Shown piece after piece: positions 50,506 to 63,800 of a stretch of DNA of 64,000 nt. Origin of the DNA: Bugula neritina. Lineage: Eukaryota; Bryozoa; Gymnolaemata; Cheilostomatida; Bugulidae. The notes under the pieces are model-generated. The model was not told where the DNA came from. It saw only the letters and a program-made list of their open reading frames with translations, and did no database searches. The number at the start of each line of letters is the position of its first letter. Position 1 is the first letter of the stretch. The DNA lies in the NCBI GenBank assembly GCA_964035545.1, contig OZ037771.1, positions 5,202,628-5,266,627 on the forward strand, read 5' to 3'. Position numbers and translations under genes: made by a program.

Positions 50506-50860
50506 TAGTAGTTTGTGGATTATAGAATGAAATCAGGCAGAGAACATAACTCCTTGTTATAGAAGAGACAAGAGAGAGAGTAGAATCCGTGCGTGTGCAG
50601 TACTTTATTGTAGCATAGATACGTCCAGTGTGAGCTCCAGTCCTAAAGTGACTGAAACTCGAAAATGCAGGTTCTTTCATACTAGTAGAACAAAGGACTT
50701 ATAGAACTTTCCACCGACAGGGGGCCCGACAATCGGCAGGAAAAAGCGACATCCGTCATGTCGGTAACCGACACTGACCATGTCGGTAACCGACAGACCC
50801 AATGTTGGCATCCACCTACTGAACTCGGTCCAACTGTCGGTTTACATGAATCAACAAAAA
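50506..50860 (-). repeat. Possible solo LTR related to the nested element
   Basis: On the minus strand this block ends ATAATCCACAAACTACTACA, close to the last bases of both LTRs at 20442 and 25353 (ACACAAATTACTACA). It contains ACAATAAAGTACTG, a polyadenylation-like word placed as in an LTR. The 5' boundary and target duplication are unclear. It also has short internal repeats of GTCGGTAACCGACA (50760-50795). Confidence 0.4.
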
Positions 50861-52739
50861 TGAACCCAACCAAGTGTATGCGTATTGTAACTTGTAATTG
50901 GGGGAAAGAGGATTAACTATTTACTATGCTAAAAGCTTAACAATAGCCATAGTATTTAAGGTATTAGAAAGTTATACAGACTTAGCTATAACTACAGTAT
51001 TTAGAAAATTAGCCACAAGTAATGTGTCAAGGGGGATAACTCTTAATATTTACCACACATGTATACATCATAAACACAAAAATTATGAAAAGCTTTAAAC
51101 TCCAGATTTTTACCCGAAATTTTTTTTCATGTGCTGGAGTTACTCTACCCTGCTATGTGGTGTCAACATTGAAACCCTATTATTAGAGGTAAAGTTTGAA
51201 TCACATTTGACCTACATTACAATCATACCAATTGTGTAGAAACTGAATAAAACATTAAATTCAAGTCTTCAAAACACACCAAATCTGTTAACAGCAAATA
51301 CAGACAATGTACATCTGAAAATGAGTGTTAACGTTTACGTACTTCTTCAATGCAAATTATTTATTTGTGATAATTTTTAACTATCTTTTATTGTTATACA
51401 ATATACAACACTCCATTATCAGCAACGTTTTCAAGTCTTATCTGAATTTTAAACTTACCTTTTTTTGTCAAAAATCTCAGTTTCCTATTGCTTGATAAGT
51501 ATAGGATATCAGTGCAACTATTTCAATGTTCTTGAAAGGTTGCACAAGATTAAATTATGGTAGTCTTAAATCTGCAGCATGCAACTGTCTATACTGTATT
51601 CTCTACCTGCGCAGCTGGTGGAGCTTACAGAGATAGACTACCTGTACCCAAACTGCAGTCTAGGTGATGTTGAAGAGAAGCAGTACAATATAACTGAACT
51701 AGAAGTTACAGTCTATGTCTTACCTGCACCTATCATACACATTTATGCTGGCTGTATATTATTCATCCCTGTGTGTGATAAGAATTGGTTATAAATCTTG
51801 ATTGTTATTCCGATTGTATGCACCCATTAGTTACCTTATGGTGGTGCTACTTTAATATCATGTACACAGCTATCATTCATACACAGAATTGTTGTTACAA
51901 AAAACAAAAAATTGTCACATAAAAGAAACTATTTCTCACATAAATATAGAATAAACCAAACAGTGGCTTTCCATAGCACATTCTACACAAATTATAACTT
52001 CTACTGGTGAAAAGAAGATTGCAATTTTACTGAAAAAATTCAGACAATATTTCTATGAAATTATTTCTAGTAGTGTTTTGCTGTAAAGATACCTTATAAT
52101 TTGTTATATTGTAAAATGTTTTCTGAATAAGAAGTTACCATGTGCAGCAAAATATACCAAATGTATATTGCATACATTGTATGTTATATGTGAAAAGTAT
52201 AAAGCCCGATACTGCACAGCACCTGCTGTATAGTTTGTTTCATCATAGTTTATAATATATATACATATATTAAATTACAGCATGCTTACTATAGAAAATT
52301 AAAAATTGTTATGATAAGTTTATATGCCCAAAATGCAGGCCTTACACACCCCATTACACAATTATCTACCATCAGTGCTCAACAATTACACCTCCAACTG
52401 CAAATTAAAGTTATAGATGTCAAATGTATTACTTATAAATAATTTAATTAGTATAAGTATATAAATTGTCCTTGATCATTGAGTTCAATTGGGCCCTAAA
52501 TTATAAACTCTAGTTAGAATGTTGATGAATATTATCGTTAGCAAAATAAAAACTAACAAACTATGATATAATAAATCATGATTTTGGTTCATGTCCTATT
52601 ATTATGAGACTCCATTTTACATTTTACATTCATGAGCAATAGTTGTGCAGTTCTATTGAATGCAAAAATATTGACATTTATTTATTAACAATTATAAACA
52701 TAATCAATAGGACAACATAAATAATATAAGCAACTATAC
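50861..52739. other. Intergenic, nothing recognised
   Basis: AT-rich. A 71-codon frame at 51579-51794 has no recognisable motif and no flanking evidence of being an exon. Confidence 0.5.
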
Positions 52740-53078
52740 CAAGGCTGCCCAACAGGCGGTCCCAGGGCCAAATGTGGCCGCCAGCCTACATTTATGTGGC
52801 CCTTAAAGACATAACGCATAAATTTATTTTTCACACTGTATATAAATTACAATGGAAAACCACCTTTTAAATGTCCTATTTATACACATGTTACAAAACA
52901 TGCAGCCCGTAGTAACTATTTGAACTCTGTTGTGTAATTATTCCTAATAATTTAGAATCAAGTAATTTGAAAATACAGATGCCGTGGCCCCAGCCCCATC
53001 TAAAGCTTATAATGTGGCCCTTACCACCAGAATGTTTCCTTTTAGTGACCCTCACTCTGAAAAGGTTGAACACCCTTG
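52740..53078. mobile_element. hAT-type non-autonomous element, family B
   Basis: Starts CAAGGCTGCCCAACAGGCGG and ends AAGGTTGAACACCCTTG, imperfect inverted termini. Internal words (TTTATGTGGCCCTTAAAGACAT, CTGTGTAATTATTCCTAATAATTTAGAATCAAGTAATT) match the element at 57233-57596. No clean 8-bp duplication was found, consistent with age. Confidence 0.75.
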
Positions 53079-53738
53079 ATTACTAGACAAATACAATGAT
53101 TAGAGCCTATATAGCATGCAGGTATAATGTTTGAAATGTTCAGTAAAATATCTTTGCTGTTAAAACAAGTTTGCTTTTTCTTCATGGCTACTTTTAGAGA
53201 GAAAGAAACAAAAAAAATGAAACCTCTATATATGTATTTCGATTCCTTAATTTTCCATGACCAAAGCTGCTACCAGCATGTTGTCTGTATAGGTTGTGCA
53301 AAAACTCTGACATTCCAACTCATAATACTCATTGCATGAAAGTCTCTTAAAGTTGTTGCATTAAATATAAGGGCCGGGGAAATCATGTAGTCACTGGCTA
53401 TCAGGACATAACCCAGCAACTAGAAGCTGCTATACAGCTATAGGCTCCCAAATACTGACCAGTTACTAATTTTACTGCAAGTTTTACTTAATTGCATATT
53501 GAGATATCATATATTATGGCTCCTTTCAGTACTGAAAACTATACTTTTTGAAAGTTATAAGTAAGAGGCTGACCTATTAGGCTGGTATTACAATAAGAAT
53601 TGCCGCTTCAGTTTCAAAATCATAACTGCTTTGCAATGTAATAAATACAAAGTGTTATGCCGCACAGTTTCAGAGTCAACTTGAACAATATAAACATGGA
53701 GTGAGTTTACAAAACTCTGGACAAATACATGGGTAAAC

Positions 53739-53975
53739 TAATGTAGGCCTGACTAGGGAATAGTAGCCTGACTGGTAACAATATGGCCTGGCCAGTAGCA
53801 CAGTGGCCTGAGTAATGACATAGTAGTTTTACTTAGGGTATAGTGGTCTGACTGGTGTTTTAGTAGTCTAACTAATAGTGTAGTGGCCTCACTAGTGGCA
53901 TAGTGGCCTGAGTAATGGCATAGTGGTCTTACTGAAGGTTTAGTGGCATGGCTGATAGTACAGCAGTTTGGCTTA
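53739..53975. repeat. Degenerate minisatellite, about 20-22 bp unit
   Basis: About eleven units of the type 'ATAGTGGCCTGACTARTGGC'. The repeat creates an artefactual 77-codon minus-strand frame rich in repeated motifs. Confidence 0.75.
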
Positions 53976-55825
53976 AAAATGCACAAGCAGAATTCTTTTT
54001 AAAATTTTTATAAAGTAATGCAAAACTTTGGATTTTTTTATTTTAGCTGTTCAAATAGTCAACATTGTTTACAAAACCCAGTTGCTATTACCATGAATAT
54101 TGATCATATTGGTAAAAAAAATAAAATAGAAATAAACTATAAAACAGGGCTTTGTTTGAAAATGCTATTCATTGTGAATTTGCCCATTGCATAGCATAAT
54201 TAGTCAAGTACTTATGTTTTAAAAATGTTTTACAAATCAAATACGTAGAAGTACGATAATTACGTAGTAAAAATGAGCTAAAGAAAGTTATTCAACAATG
54301 CTGAATTAAATAAACAAACTTGAGAACTAAATATTAAGATGATCTGCTAACTTTTGTTTCGAATTGTAACATTCTAAAGTGAAGTATTCATGAATAGAAG
54401 TAAACTACATTACAAGTATTGAAGTGAGAACAACTCCCCAATTCTAACAAAAATTCCACATAATTTATAACAAAGGCAATGCATTCTCCATATTCAATTT
54501 GCATAATGTATGACATAATTTTTAAAAAATAACAGCATAGTTTTTGGCAACATAAATTTTGCACACTGCAGTTTTATATGAAGTTTCACTTGGAGGAAAG
54601 TTTTATCCTTTTATGTTGGTGAAATGATTGTTTTGAAATAGAAGTCTGGATAAAGTGTCCGGTAATTCAATGAACACCAAACTCATTCTGTTTAAAATGT
54701 TTTATCACTTTTAAAATATATTGTGAAATTTATTACAGAGTGCACACAAAAAATTCCAACACATTTTCACTAAAATTTTGGCTCAAAAAATGCTGAAAAG
54801 GATGGTGTAGCATTGGATTGCCATATCTAATTTGCATTTATCTTGCACTAACGAAAAAATTCAACAGTCCAAATTTTTGTACGTTTGAAGCACTGATTGA
54901 AATTTTTATGAAAATGTGACTAATTTGCTATGTTTCTCATTTAAAACACATGATTTTCTCAATTTATCCATTACTGAACCAAACCTGTTTATAATTTATG
55001 ATATAGCAGTTCAAGCGTTATATTTATTGGCTTACAAACTGCTGAATAAACATTCAACTGTTTTACATAATTTAAGAAACAACATTTGATAAGTATTAAT
55101 GGGATCACACAAGAGCTTCTTGTGAAAACTGAAGTTTGAATTTCCAAGCAAAAATTTAGCAGCGCAACGCGTACACTATTGAAAGGCACTTGCAACTTGA
55201 ACATTTTATGTATTGCATACTGTTATATCTTACTTGAATAATGATAGTTATATTATCATTGTATGAAAAGAAAACGTCAGTCTAATTTTTAGCTTTTAAT
55301 ATTTTGCTGTTAACTTTAGACATTCGAGCTGTGATGTTTGAAACTTTATAAAGAAAACAGAAATTATGAGATAAAACTTGAAAGACGTACTTACCTAATT
55401 ATACATATGAAAGGCGTTCATTTTGTCAAGCACATCGGTAGACCATCAACTGAACTGCTAACTGATTACTTCTAACAGCTCCACTGCTTATAGAGCTGAC
55501 CCTCCGAGGAATAAAGAAAACTGAATGACTGGCCAGAACCATTAATGCCATTATCTGCAACCACTATACCTACCAGAACTGATATCTGCAACCACCACCT
55601 ACCAGAACTGATAGAGAGTTCTCGTAGATTAGATGAGTTTATAATTACTAAACAACTTGTTTCTCTCACTGCACGTTATGTAAGCGTTTGACTCAATCAA
55701 TTTGGATTTAGACTGTAGCTTGTGCATAAGTTTTTGTTGCAATTGAAAAAAAACATTTTTAGCTACCATTCTGTATGATGACTTTATTCCCTTAAACATA
55801 TTATTAGGTACAAATATTCTGAGAT
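53976..55825. other. Intergenic, nothing recognised
   Basis: AT-rich. There is a small internal duplication at 55555-55615 (CTACCAGAACTGATATCTGCAACCACC type). No exon or RNA gene identified. Confidence 0.45.
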
Positions 55826-56130
<305 letters not shown>

Positions 56131-56329
56131 TGATATATTAACATACTATTGATAGCAGTGAATAATACTTGTTTACAATTTCAAATAAAAATAAACAACT
56201 TATCATTGTGCCACACAAGCAAACAAACCAGTGTTATGTAAGACATTTAATTGATGAACTATAGAATAATGTTTTGCTAGACATTACAGTGATAATGATT
56301 TGGTTATGAAGAGTACATTCAGTTTATAG

Positions 56330-56494
56330 CTGGCCTGGCTCATCTCAGAAACCAAAAGAGATTTTCTGGCCTATCTAATTGCAGCAAGTATACTTGACAT
56401 TGAGGCTAAGATTCTGGCAGTAGCCTGTAATTTCCTCTACGATGACATACAGAGCAAGCTGACTCTCTTTTCATCAACTATCAAAGAAAAATAA
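56330..56494 (+). other. Possible orphan terminal exon
   Basis: After an acceptor-like TTTATAG, an open frame of 54 codons with normal codon diversity (LAWLISETKRDFLAYLIAAS...) ends at TAA 56492-56494. Its protein-like composition differs from neighbouring AT-rich frames. No partner exon or family was recognised, so this may be chance or a gene relic. Confidence 0.22.
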
Positions 56495-56807
56495 CATATT
56501 TTAAACATACTAGTCCATAGTTACTAGGAAAAAACAAGTGCATGAAAAGTGTGTGAGTGTATATAAAGAAGATTCAAGAATAAAAGTCTTTGTTTAAAAT
56601 TAGTATTAGCAATAGTAAAGTTGTTCTTTTTCTAATTCTTAATTAGTAAAGTTCAATGTCCACATCTTGATTTTATCATACTCATTATTTACTTTTAAAA
56701 TTGAGTTTAAAAAATAGAGAAAACAAGTGGTGAATAGTGATACACATGTAGAGGGAGCAGAAGAGTTTTATAAAGTACTGAGTGGGATGCAGTGTTCGGT
56801 CTACTCA

Positions 56808-56883
56808 GTGGCCCCTGTGGTGTAATGATTAGCGTCCCTGCTTGCAACCCCAGGTCTCGGTTCGAATGCCAGTGGAGGCAAGA
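56808..56883 (+). mobile_element. tRNA-like SINE head, family 2
   Basis: GGCCCCTGTGGTGTAATGATTAGC, CTTGCAA, GGTTCGAATGCC, GTGGAGGCA. The tail AACAGATTGAAAGCATT resembles the tail of the copy at 41244, which defines a short SINE rather than a tRNA pseudogene alone. Confidence 0.7.
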
Positions 56884-56982
56884 GTTTTATAACAGATTGA
56901 AAGCATTATTGTAGAAAGCCTAACAATTTTAATCAAATTGGCTTCAACTTTTTTTGCTAATTTATGTGTCAAGCACCTATAT

Positions 56983-57216
56983 CAGGAGTGGGCAACTTTT
57001 TTTGCATGAGGGCCAATTTTAGAAGTCAGCTAAAATGAAGGGCAACATGATTGTACACATATTAAACATTATTGTAATAAGGTAATTTGTCACCAAACCT
57101 ATGCTGTGCTAATCAGAATACATATAACCGCTTTTACTTATCTTAAGCATTATAAGGGTCTCTAAAATGTGCGACAGGCCAAAGGTGGCCCTGGTGCCCC
57201 CAGTTGCTCACCCCTG
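56983..57216. mobile_element. hAT-type non-autonomous element, family A (234 bp)
   Basis: Termini CAGGAGTGGGCAACT and AGTTGCTCACCCCTG are inverted repeats. Flanks ACCTATAT and ACCTATAG form an 8-bp duplication with one mismatch (56975-56982, 57217-57224). No coding capacity. Confidence 0.85.
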
Positions 57217-57232
57217 ACCTATAGTCCTATAC

Positions 57233-57596
57233 CAGGGCTGTCCAACAGGCGGCCCCAGAGGTGGATGTGGTCCCCAGCCTGCGTTTATGTGGTCCCCAAA
57301 AACATGACACATAAAGATTTTTTCACTGCAAATGAATTAAAGTGGCTAATCACCTTTTAAATGCCTCATTTATACACATGCTACAAAACAAGCAGCCTGT
57401 AGTATCTATTTCAATTTGGACTATAAGTATTATGTAACACTTCATAAGAATTTGGAATAAAGTAATTCGAAAAATGCTGATGCTGTGGCCGCCAGCACAA
57501 GCTAAAGTTCACAATGTGGCTCTCGCCATGGAATATTCCCTTTCAGTGCCCCCCCCCCCCACCTCCCCACTGCTCTGAAAAGGTTGGACACCCCTG
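57233..57596. mobile_element. hAT-type non-autonomous element, family B (364 bp)
   Basis: Termini CAGGGCTGTCCAAC and GGTTGGACACCCCTG. Perfect 8-bp duplication TCCTATAC (57225-57232 and 57597-57604). It contains a C15-like homopolymer near 57550. It is the better-preserved relative of 52740-53078 and lies next to the family A element. Confidence 0.9.
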
Positions 57597-57604
57597 TCCT
57601 ATAC

Positions 57605-58801
57605 GGCTATACCGGGAAACTTCAAGTAATGTATTTAGCGGCCTCCTAGCAACTGCCGCCACTGAGCTCTGAAGTCAATATTCACGACTAACGCTAATAG
57701 ATATCGCTAGAAGCAGCACCGAATTGGAATTTACCAAGTGCAGTTTTGGTACCCGTGTTGTTGCCTGACGTTCCAACTCGTGAAACGTGCACGTCATCAC
57801 CTCCAACTTGGCACTGCTTTAGCTAACTGTGCAGCTTTCAAAAGCGAGTCCATTTTACCATTTTCCTTCATTGGCATATGAATTTTTATAATAGTTACAA
57901 ATCAAATTTATAGTATTTTTATAGATTAAATTGAATTTAATGCTTATAATAACCCATGTTATTTTTAAAATAAAGTAATTGCTATTGATTGTGAATAATA
58001 TAGGATTGTTCTTTATATAAAAGTGATTTCAATCAATATTTCATCAAGTTTATTATAATTTAATAATAAAATAAATTAAAATTAAATATAGTTATAATAA
58101 AGTTATATACTCATTCACTTTCAGTTTCACTAATGTCTAATCTTTCCAACACAACATTAATAATAATATTAATACTAATTTTTTATTAATAAAAAATGTA
58201 ATATTTATACTATTATTATAAATTAAATTTATAGTAAAATTGAATAACTATTATTTTTAATGGTAATATATATATCATTATGATTATGACATTTGAAATT
58301 GATGTTATTTATTGCATTTTTCTTTTATGGAGGTACGAGTCATTAGTAGTTAGTGTTACTAGTTAGTGTTAGAGTTGTAGTTAAGCTCAATGTTATACTT
58401 AATATTTATGCCAATGGCCTCAGTAATATGAGTCTCCCTCTCATTAGATTAGTCACAGTGATTAGTCTAATACTTATAGTTATACTAGTAGTAGCAGTAG
58501 CAGTAGTAGTAGTAAAAGTATCAGTCGTGCTGCCATAAACTTAAAGCTAAAGTGCAAACTGCAATGTGCATGTTTATTATTAAAACAATGTTGTTTTATT
58601 TATAGCATATGTAAATAACTAGAATTATAAATTACAATGTTTATAGGTATGATTATGATATACTTACACAGTTACAGGAAGTTGTTGATTACACAAGTGT
58701 AGCTTGACTGATTATTAGAACATTTTCTTACTGTTCTTGCTATTAAAATAAACTTAAAGAGTGTTATAACTTATACAGTGTCAACTAGGAAACATTTTCA
58801 G
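57605..58801. other. Intergenic or intronic sequence left of the MYND exons
   Basis: The earlier exons of the MYND gene must lie here or further upstream, but I could not identify one. An AGTAGTAGC-type trinucleotide tract lies at 58485-58515. Confidence 0.4.
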
Positions 58802-59977
58802 ATATTGGACAGAATCTAAATTCCTTTGCCCTGAAATAGCAACGAGTCTGAAATCTGGGGATCTACAAAACAAGATGGAATGTTGCGTCTGCCATGCCAC
58901 CCCTCCACAAATTAAGCGCTGTTCTGGGTGCCACATTTCATTGTATTGGTGTGTACAGTTTAAACAATTTGTTGACAGCCATCCAACTAATTTGGCATTA
59001 AGTTTGGTGTAAACTTTCATTTTTATAGCATTAGTATATTTTCTGTGCGACTAGTTTTCACCTGTAAATTAAGACAGTTGTACCAAACTACAAAATAAAG
59101 TTCCAAGCTAAAGTAAAATTTGCAGCTCAGCACGTGGAAGAAATAGGGCTAGATTGTCCAGAACGAGAAAATTTACAAGTGTTTTTAATGAAAATTACAA
59201 TAGCTAATACTAGAACTAGATAGTGAGAGTATATAAAATAGTTATAAATTGAACAATAAAAAAATTGAACCAAGTATTCCTATATTAAAAGCTTAAGTTA
59301 ATAATTAACATGATTATTAGTCCGGTTGGTCTGTAGCTTTCTAAACTAATATATTCAGATAAAATTGCAAGAGAATTCACTTTTTTGCATAGTTGGGTTG
59401 ATGCTTACTCTATTAGAGAGAATTTTAATGGAAGCTATCGTTGTGTGTTTGCAGTTCTACATTATGTCAAAGAAGAGATTGGGCAACACATAGACACTCA
59501 TGCATTGATGCGATATCAAATACCACAGACATTAGCAAGCTAACTTCCAAACATAAGATCAAATATTATGACCAGGACGGAACAGTGAGGGAAGAGCCTT
59601 CAGATACAAACATTGAGGACGGAGATACAAACGTCAATCTCAGTTACAGAGGCAAACGAGCTGTTATGAAGATCAGCAAAAAGTGGGAGGGCCAAGTGAT
59701 AATGAAAGTCATCTCCTGGAATGCTAAAGTGGCCATAACTGATATGAAAGTTATTATAAAAGGGAAAGTAATGACTGCAGACACCATTGCTGGTTATATA
59801 TATCCAAAGACTGTCATAATGGTAATTGGAGAGGAAGCATTATTTTCTGAAGGGATAGAGGAGAGAGATATTGTTTGCTTGATGAATCAAATGGACATTA
59901 GTCGTAGGCAAGCTATACAGAGTTTGAAAAACTCAACATCTTTAATTGACACAATACTAGAAATTGGAAACAGCTGA
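58802..59977 (+). CDS. MYND zinc-finger protein, last two exons (5' part not found)
   Basis: Exons 58802..58948 and 59455..59977 (stop TGA). The junction TG/T completes a cysteine codon in the middle of a MYND finger: MECCVCHATPP, RCSGC, LYC across the junction, then CQRRDWATHRHSC. MYND fingers bind proline-rich partners or support SET-type enzymes, so the protein is probably a nuclear or cytosolic adaptor. After the finger come about 160 residues: an acidic stretch, a region rich in V/I/K, and a C-terminal segment (VCLMNQMDISRRQAIQSLKNS) that resembles the UBA-like helix bundle of NAC-alpha/HYPK proteins. That resemblance is weak and inferred. The upstream exon, ending two bases into a codon's partner before 58802, was not located, so the start is missing. 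Confidence 0.75.
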
Positions 59978-60239
59978 TGCCTACTTTAACATTAGCAAGC
60001 AAGAAATTTTCAAAGTTGTACAGCACCACTATATTTTAAACATTCATTAAAAGTACCAGATTCTAAGTCATATGCATAATTTGTACATGGCAAAACTAAA
60101 TGAAATTAGTGGTACAGAGAAATAATGTACAGACAAGCAGATACATACTACATAATATAGTGTATGGGTGAAATGTCAGAACTTGTGAACATGAAAGCTA
60201 TGGCTATAGGATAATGCTTATCCTTTAAGTTAGTGTAGC

Positions 60240-63200
60240 TTATTTGATATTTTGCCCCTTTTTCTTTTTCAATTCTACTAAAAAGTTCTCCATTTCTTTT
60301 AGCTTTTGATCTTGCTCTATTCTCTTTTTAGCAGTGTTCTCGGTCGACTTTTTATCAAAATCTTTCTCTGACATATTAGCTGAGGTATTCTTTTTCTCAT
60401 GTCTTTGCTCTAGCTTCTTTTTGACATTTTGCAATTCTTCCTACAGAATAAAGTTTTTTAAAACATAGAACGAATTTAATATTCTTGATAATGAACAAGA
60501 CACTATTTGAAAATAATAAGTACAACGCAAAATAATAAGCATTTTAACTTTCGTGAATACATAGACACTTTTCCCACAAACTAAAAGGTCTAACTCTGAA
60601 TACGCCCAACAAACCTGCCGTTTTTCTTCATCTTTGGTTCCTCTTTTTATGTGACTCACTGCGATACTCAATGAAGTTTGGAAGACCTTCTTCGTTTCTG
60701 AATAACAGAAATTTATAGCAAAATAACAAACTCAACATGAACACAAAACCAATGATTATGAATGTACACAGTAAAAAGGTTTCATTTCAGAACAGCGAAA
60801 TTTATTAGTGCATTTACTAGAATTTTCATCAAACTCAAGTTGTCAGTTACACACTAAACAGGTATTATATGATAGGCCGTAAAACATTAACTAGCAGAAA
60901 GTTCTCGCACCTAAATCTCTTCTGTTGCCAAACTCATTATTAAACCACTAAAATATTTATCAACAAATTCACGATGGCAGAATACAACATTAATTTGATA
61001 CCAGTTTTTACAGCAAAATTCTGGGACTGCTTGCAGTACTCTTTTGTTCAAAGATTTATCTTCCCGATGCATATAAAATATTCAATCTCTTGCTTTGAAT
61101 CGACTAAAGAAAATTTATAGTGCGTGATCTACTTTTAATTTACTATATTATATCCAAAAGCCATAAAACTTTAATAATGAGTCCCAACACTTGGATTAAA
61201 AAATATATATTCTGACATGAGCTTGCTACTCTCATAAGTTGTGTGGCATATACTAGAGCAACTGGACAACTATGGTTACATGCAATAGAAATTTAGGTAA
61301 TCAATTCAAAACCTAATGAGTTACAAGCTGTTTTAGCAATTGATATTTTTTCCTTCTACCAAAATAACCAAATATGCAGACTTTGATCAAATCATTAATT
61401 TAACTTTATGAAAACATATGTAAAAAAAATCTTTTTGCATCCTGAAAATAGTTTTGGAACCTCAACTGGCGGAGGAACACAAGTGGAAATGCATCAACAT
61501 GGAACAATTGTACAGAACTAAATTGCATGCAACAACAAAAAAATTGCATGCAACAACAAAAAAACTGCATCAACTTCCTATTTGTGTTGAAACATACTTG
61601 GCTTCTTAGAACACAGCTTTGGTCCTATCTGTTTTTTCTTTATACCTAATTAAATCATAACGGAGTATGTAAATTCTTTAGTCTTAAAGAGACAATTTCT
61701 AGCCAAGAAATCATACCCAACAATATTTTATTTTGGATTATCCTTTCTTAATTCAGATTAATTGTTCATTAGTCAGAGCTAGTTTATAGCTCAAAGGCTT
61801 AGTAAAACTTAATGTATTTTTACACGCCATACATTTCTTTTGTTTAAAAAACAATGCTAGCAACTTAGTTTAAGAACTTCAAAGCAGGGGAGACATGACT
61901 TTGACTGACTGGCCTTCCTAACATCACAGATGACCCTTAGGAGACGTAAACCATCGGCATGTTTTGAGTTTATATAAAACTACCGAATTGTCAATCAAGT
62001 AGGAATCTGAGACAGTTTTAAATAATGCCTATGTTCAGCAGGAAAAACCAAATAGGGTTGGCATAGTTAATCACAGTTGATGCACCACGAAACTCAAAAC
62101 TTCGTTGTACTAACGAAATCAAAAACTCAGCTTCAAATTAGTTTAGAGCTTATTAGACTTGAAATTTTGGATATAGCATCAGTTATTAAGCATATTAAGC
62201 CAATAATCTTGTACAATATAATATAGAATTGTGTGCAATGCATCGTATCTGTAATGACTTGGTCATGTAAAATTTCACAATTGAACATTTGATAAATAAG
62301 CTATATACTATTTCAGCTACATAATCTGCCAGAAAGAAAATAATATCTGGATATTGAGGTTTGAACCCTTGTAGCATCAACCCCCTACTTGACCACGCCA
62401 ACCCCTCCCTCAACTACCAAAAAAATGAAAGTTCACTCTACACTGCATAATAATTACCTGTAGAAGTGGTAGGGTCAATTTGTTTATTTTGTGCATTTTT
62501 TGCCTCATCGACTTTAGCTGGGGTAGTTTTCAACATTGAGGAGCTATTCTAAAAACGATCGCAAACATTTCGTTTAAAATTTAGTTATTGCTAAGCAAAT
62601 GCTGCAATGCAATAATCAAATTGATAACAATCATTATACTATAAAATTAAACTGTAAACATTTAACATACTAACCTTTGTCTTTGATTTGTTTTTCGACT
62701 TGGCATGCTTCTTCCGCTTTTTAGAGCTACGTTTATGTTTAGAACTGGATTTAGAACTGCTTTTGCTAGAACTGTTACCAGTAGTTTTAGATTTCGAAGA
62801 GTAATTGTCTAGCTTTGAGCTCGAATTTTGTGACTTAGAACGCCTTGAGTTGGATAGAGAGTTATCACTGTTGGCAGAGCTTGACCTAGATCTGAAACGA
62901 CTTGACCTAGATCTAGAATATTTTGACTTAGATCTAGAATCTCTGGACCTGGACCTAGAATACCTTGACCTAGATCTGGAATCCCTCAATTTTCGCCCAC
63001 GAGAATGTTTAGACTGACTTGACAGTGATCTACGAGATCTCGATGTAAAAGAATTTGAACTCAACGAGCGTGATCGAGAGGGCTTCAATACTGTTCTATA
63101 CCGAGGAGATTTCTTTTCTGAACTTGAAGGACTCCGAGAACGTTGCTCTGGCTTACAGATTACTCTTGGTTGTTTTTCCGGAACATTCCTTATATGCTGT

Positions 63201-63800
63201 GATAGAAAACCAGAACTCCCTGTTTTCTGAAATATATTAGAGAACGGTGTTTCTAATACTATCCTTAACCGCACTTTCGCTTTAAAAGTTACTATAAATT
63301 AAATATATTAGCCATGGTGAGCATTCATAGACCATCTTTAATCATATTGAATAGACATTTAAATTACTATAAATTAAAGATCTTAGTCATCCTGAGCCTT
63401 CACGAACTATCTAAAATTATAATTAATATACATGTTGCAATAACATCATGACGGGGCTAGTTACAAATTCATTTGAAAAAGTTCATATACGGCTAGTTGC
63501 TTACCAAACCAAAGAATCCAAAAACAGTTAATAAAAATAAGTACAAGTCCCATTATTACGATTGTGAACACAATATTTGATGAATCAAGTGATACATATT
63601 ACCTTATTAGGCTTCTTCAATATAGCAGGATCAGTAGAAAGGCAGTAAGGCAGGAATATTGTGGATGACTTTTTCTTCACCTGCATCTTAGGTGAGTCAC
63701 CAGTAAGGCTGCTGAAGATATCAATTTGAGAGTTGTCCCTCTTTGCTAATCCGTACACATCTCGTTCTTCTTTTGCCTCTAAGTAAAACATGTTGCCAAT
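60240..63800 (-). CDS. Arginine/serine-rich (SR-like) protein, C-terminal exons (partial)
   Basis: Minus-strand exons 63603..63800, 62675..63226, 62458..62548, 60615..60697 and 60240..60440 (stop TAA 60240-60242). All junctions have GT/AG and the phases fit (198, 552, 91, 83, 201 nt). The second exon is a long RS domain (SRSRSRYSRSRSRDSRSKSK) followed by KHKRSSKKRKKHAKSKNKSK, a typical nuclear-speckle signal. The last exon is a charged, probably coiled segment (KKRIEQDQKLKEMENFLVEL). The first visible exon has GLAKRDNSQIDIFSSLTGDS. Such proteins usually act in pre-mRNA splicing or transcription-coupled processing; the exact family was not recognised. The 5' exons lie beyond the window or upstream of 63800. 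Confidence 0.8.
62343..62410 (-). mobile_element. tRNA-like sequence in an intron of the RS gene
   Basis: The reverse complement reads GGGTTGGCGTGGTCAAGTAG (A box-like) and AAGGGTTCAAACCTC (B box). Only the two pol III boxes are clear; probably a SINE fragment. Confidence 0.4.

Noticed and set aside
53753-53986. 77-codon minus-strand frame with repeated motifs
   Set aside because: It is produced by a degenerate 20-22 bp minisatellite.
62805-63017. Plus-strand frame rich in Leu-Asp repeats
   Set aside because: Antisense shadow of the RS domain exon.
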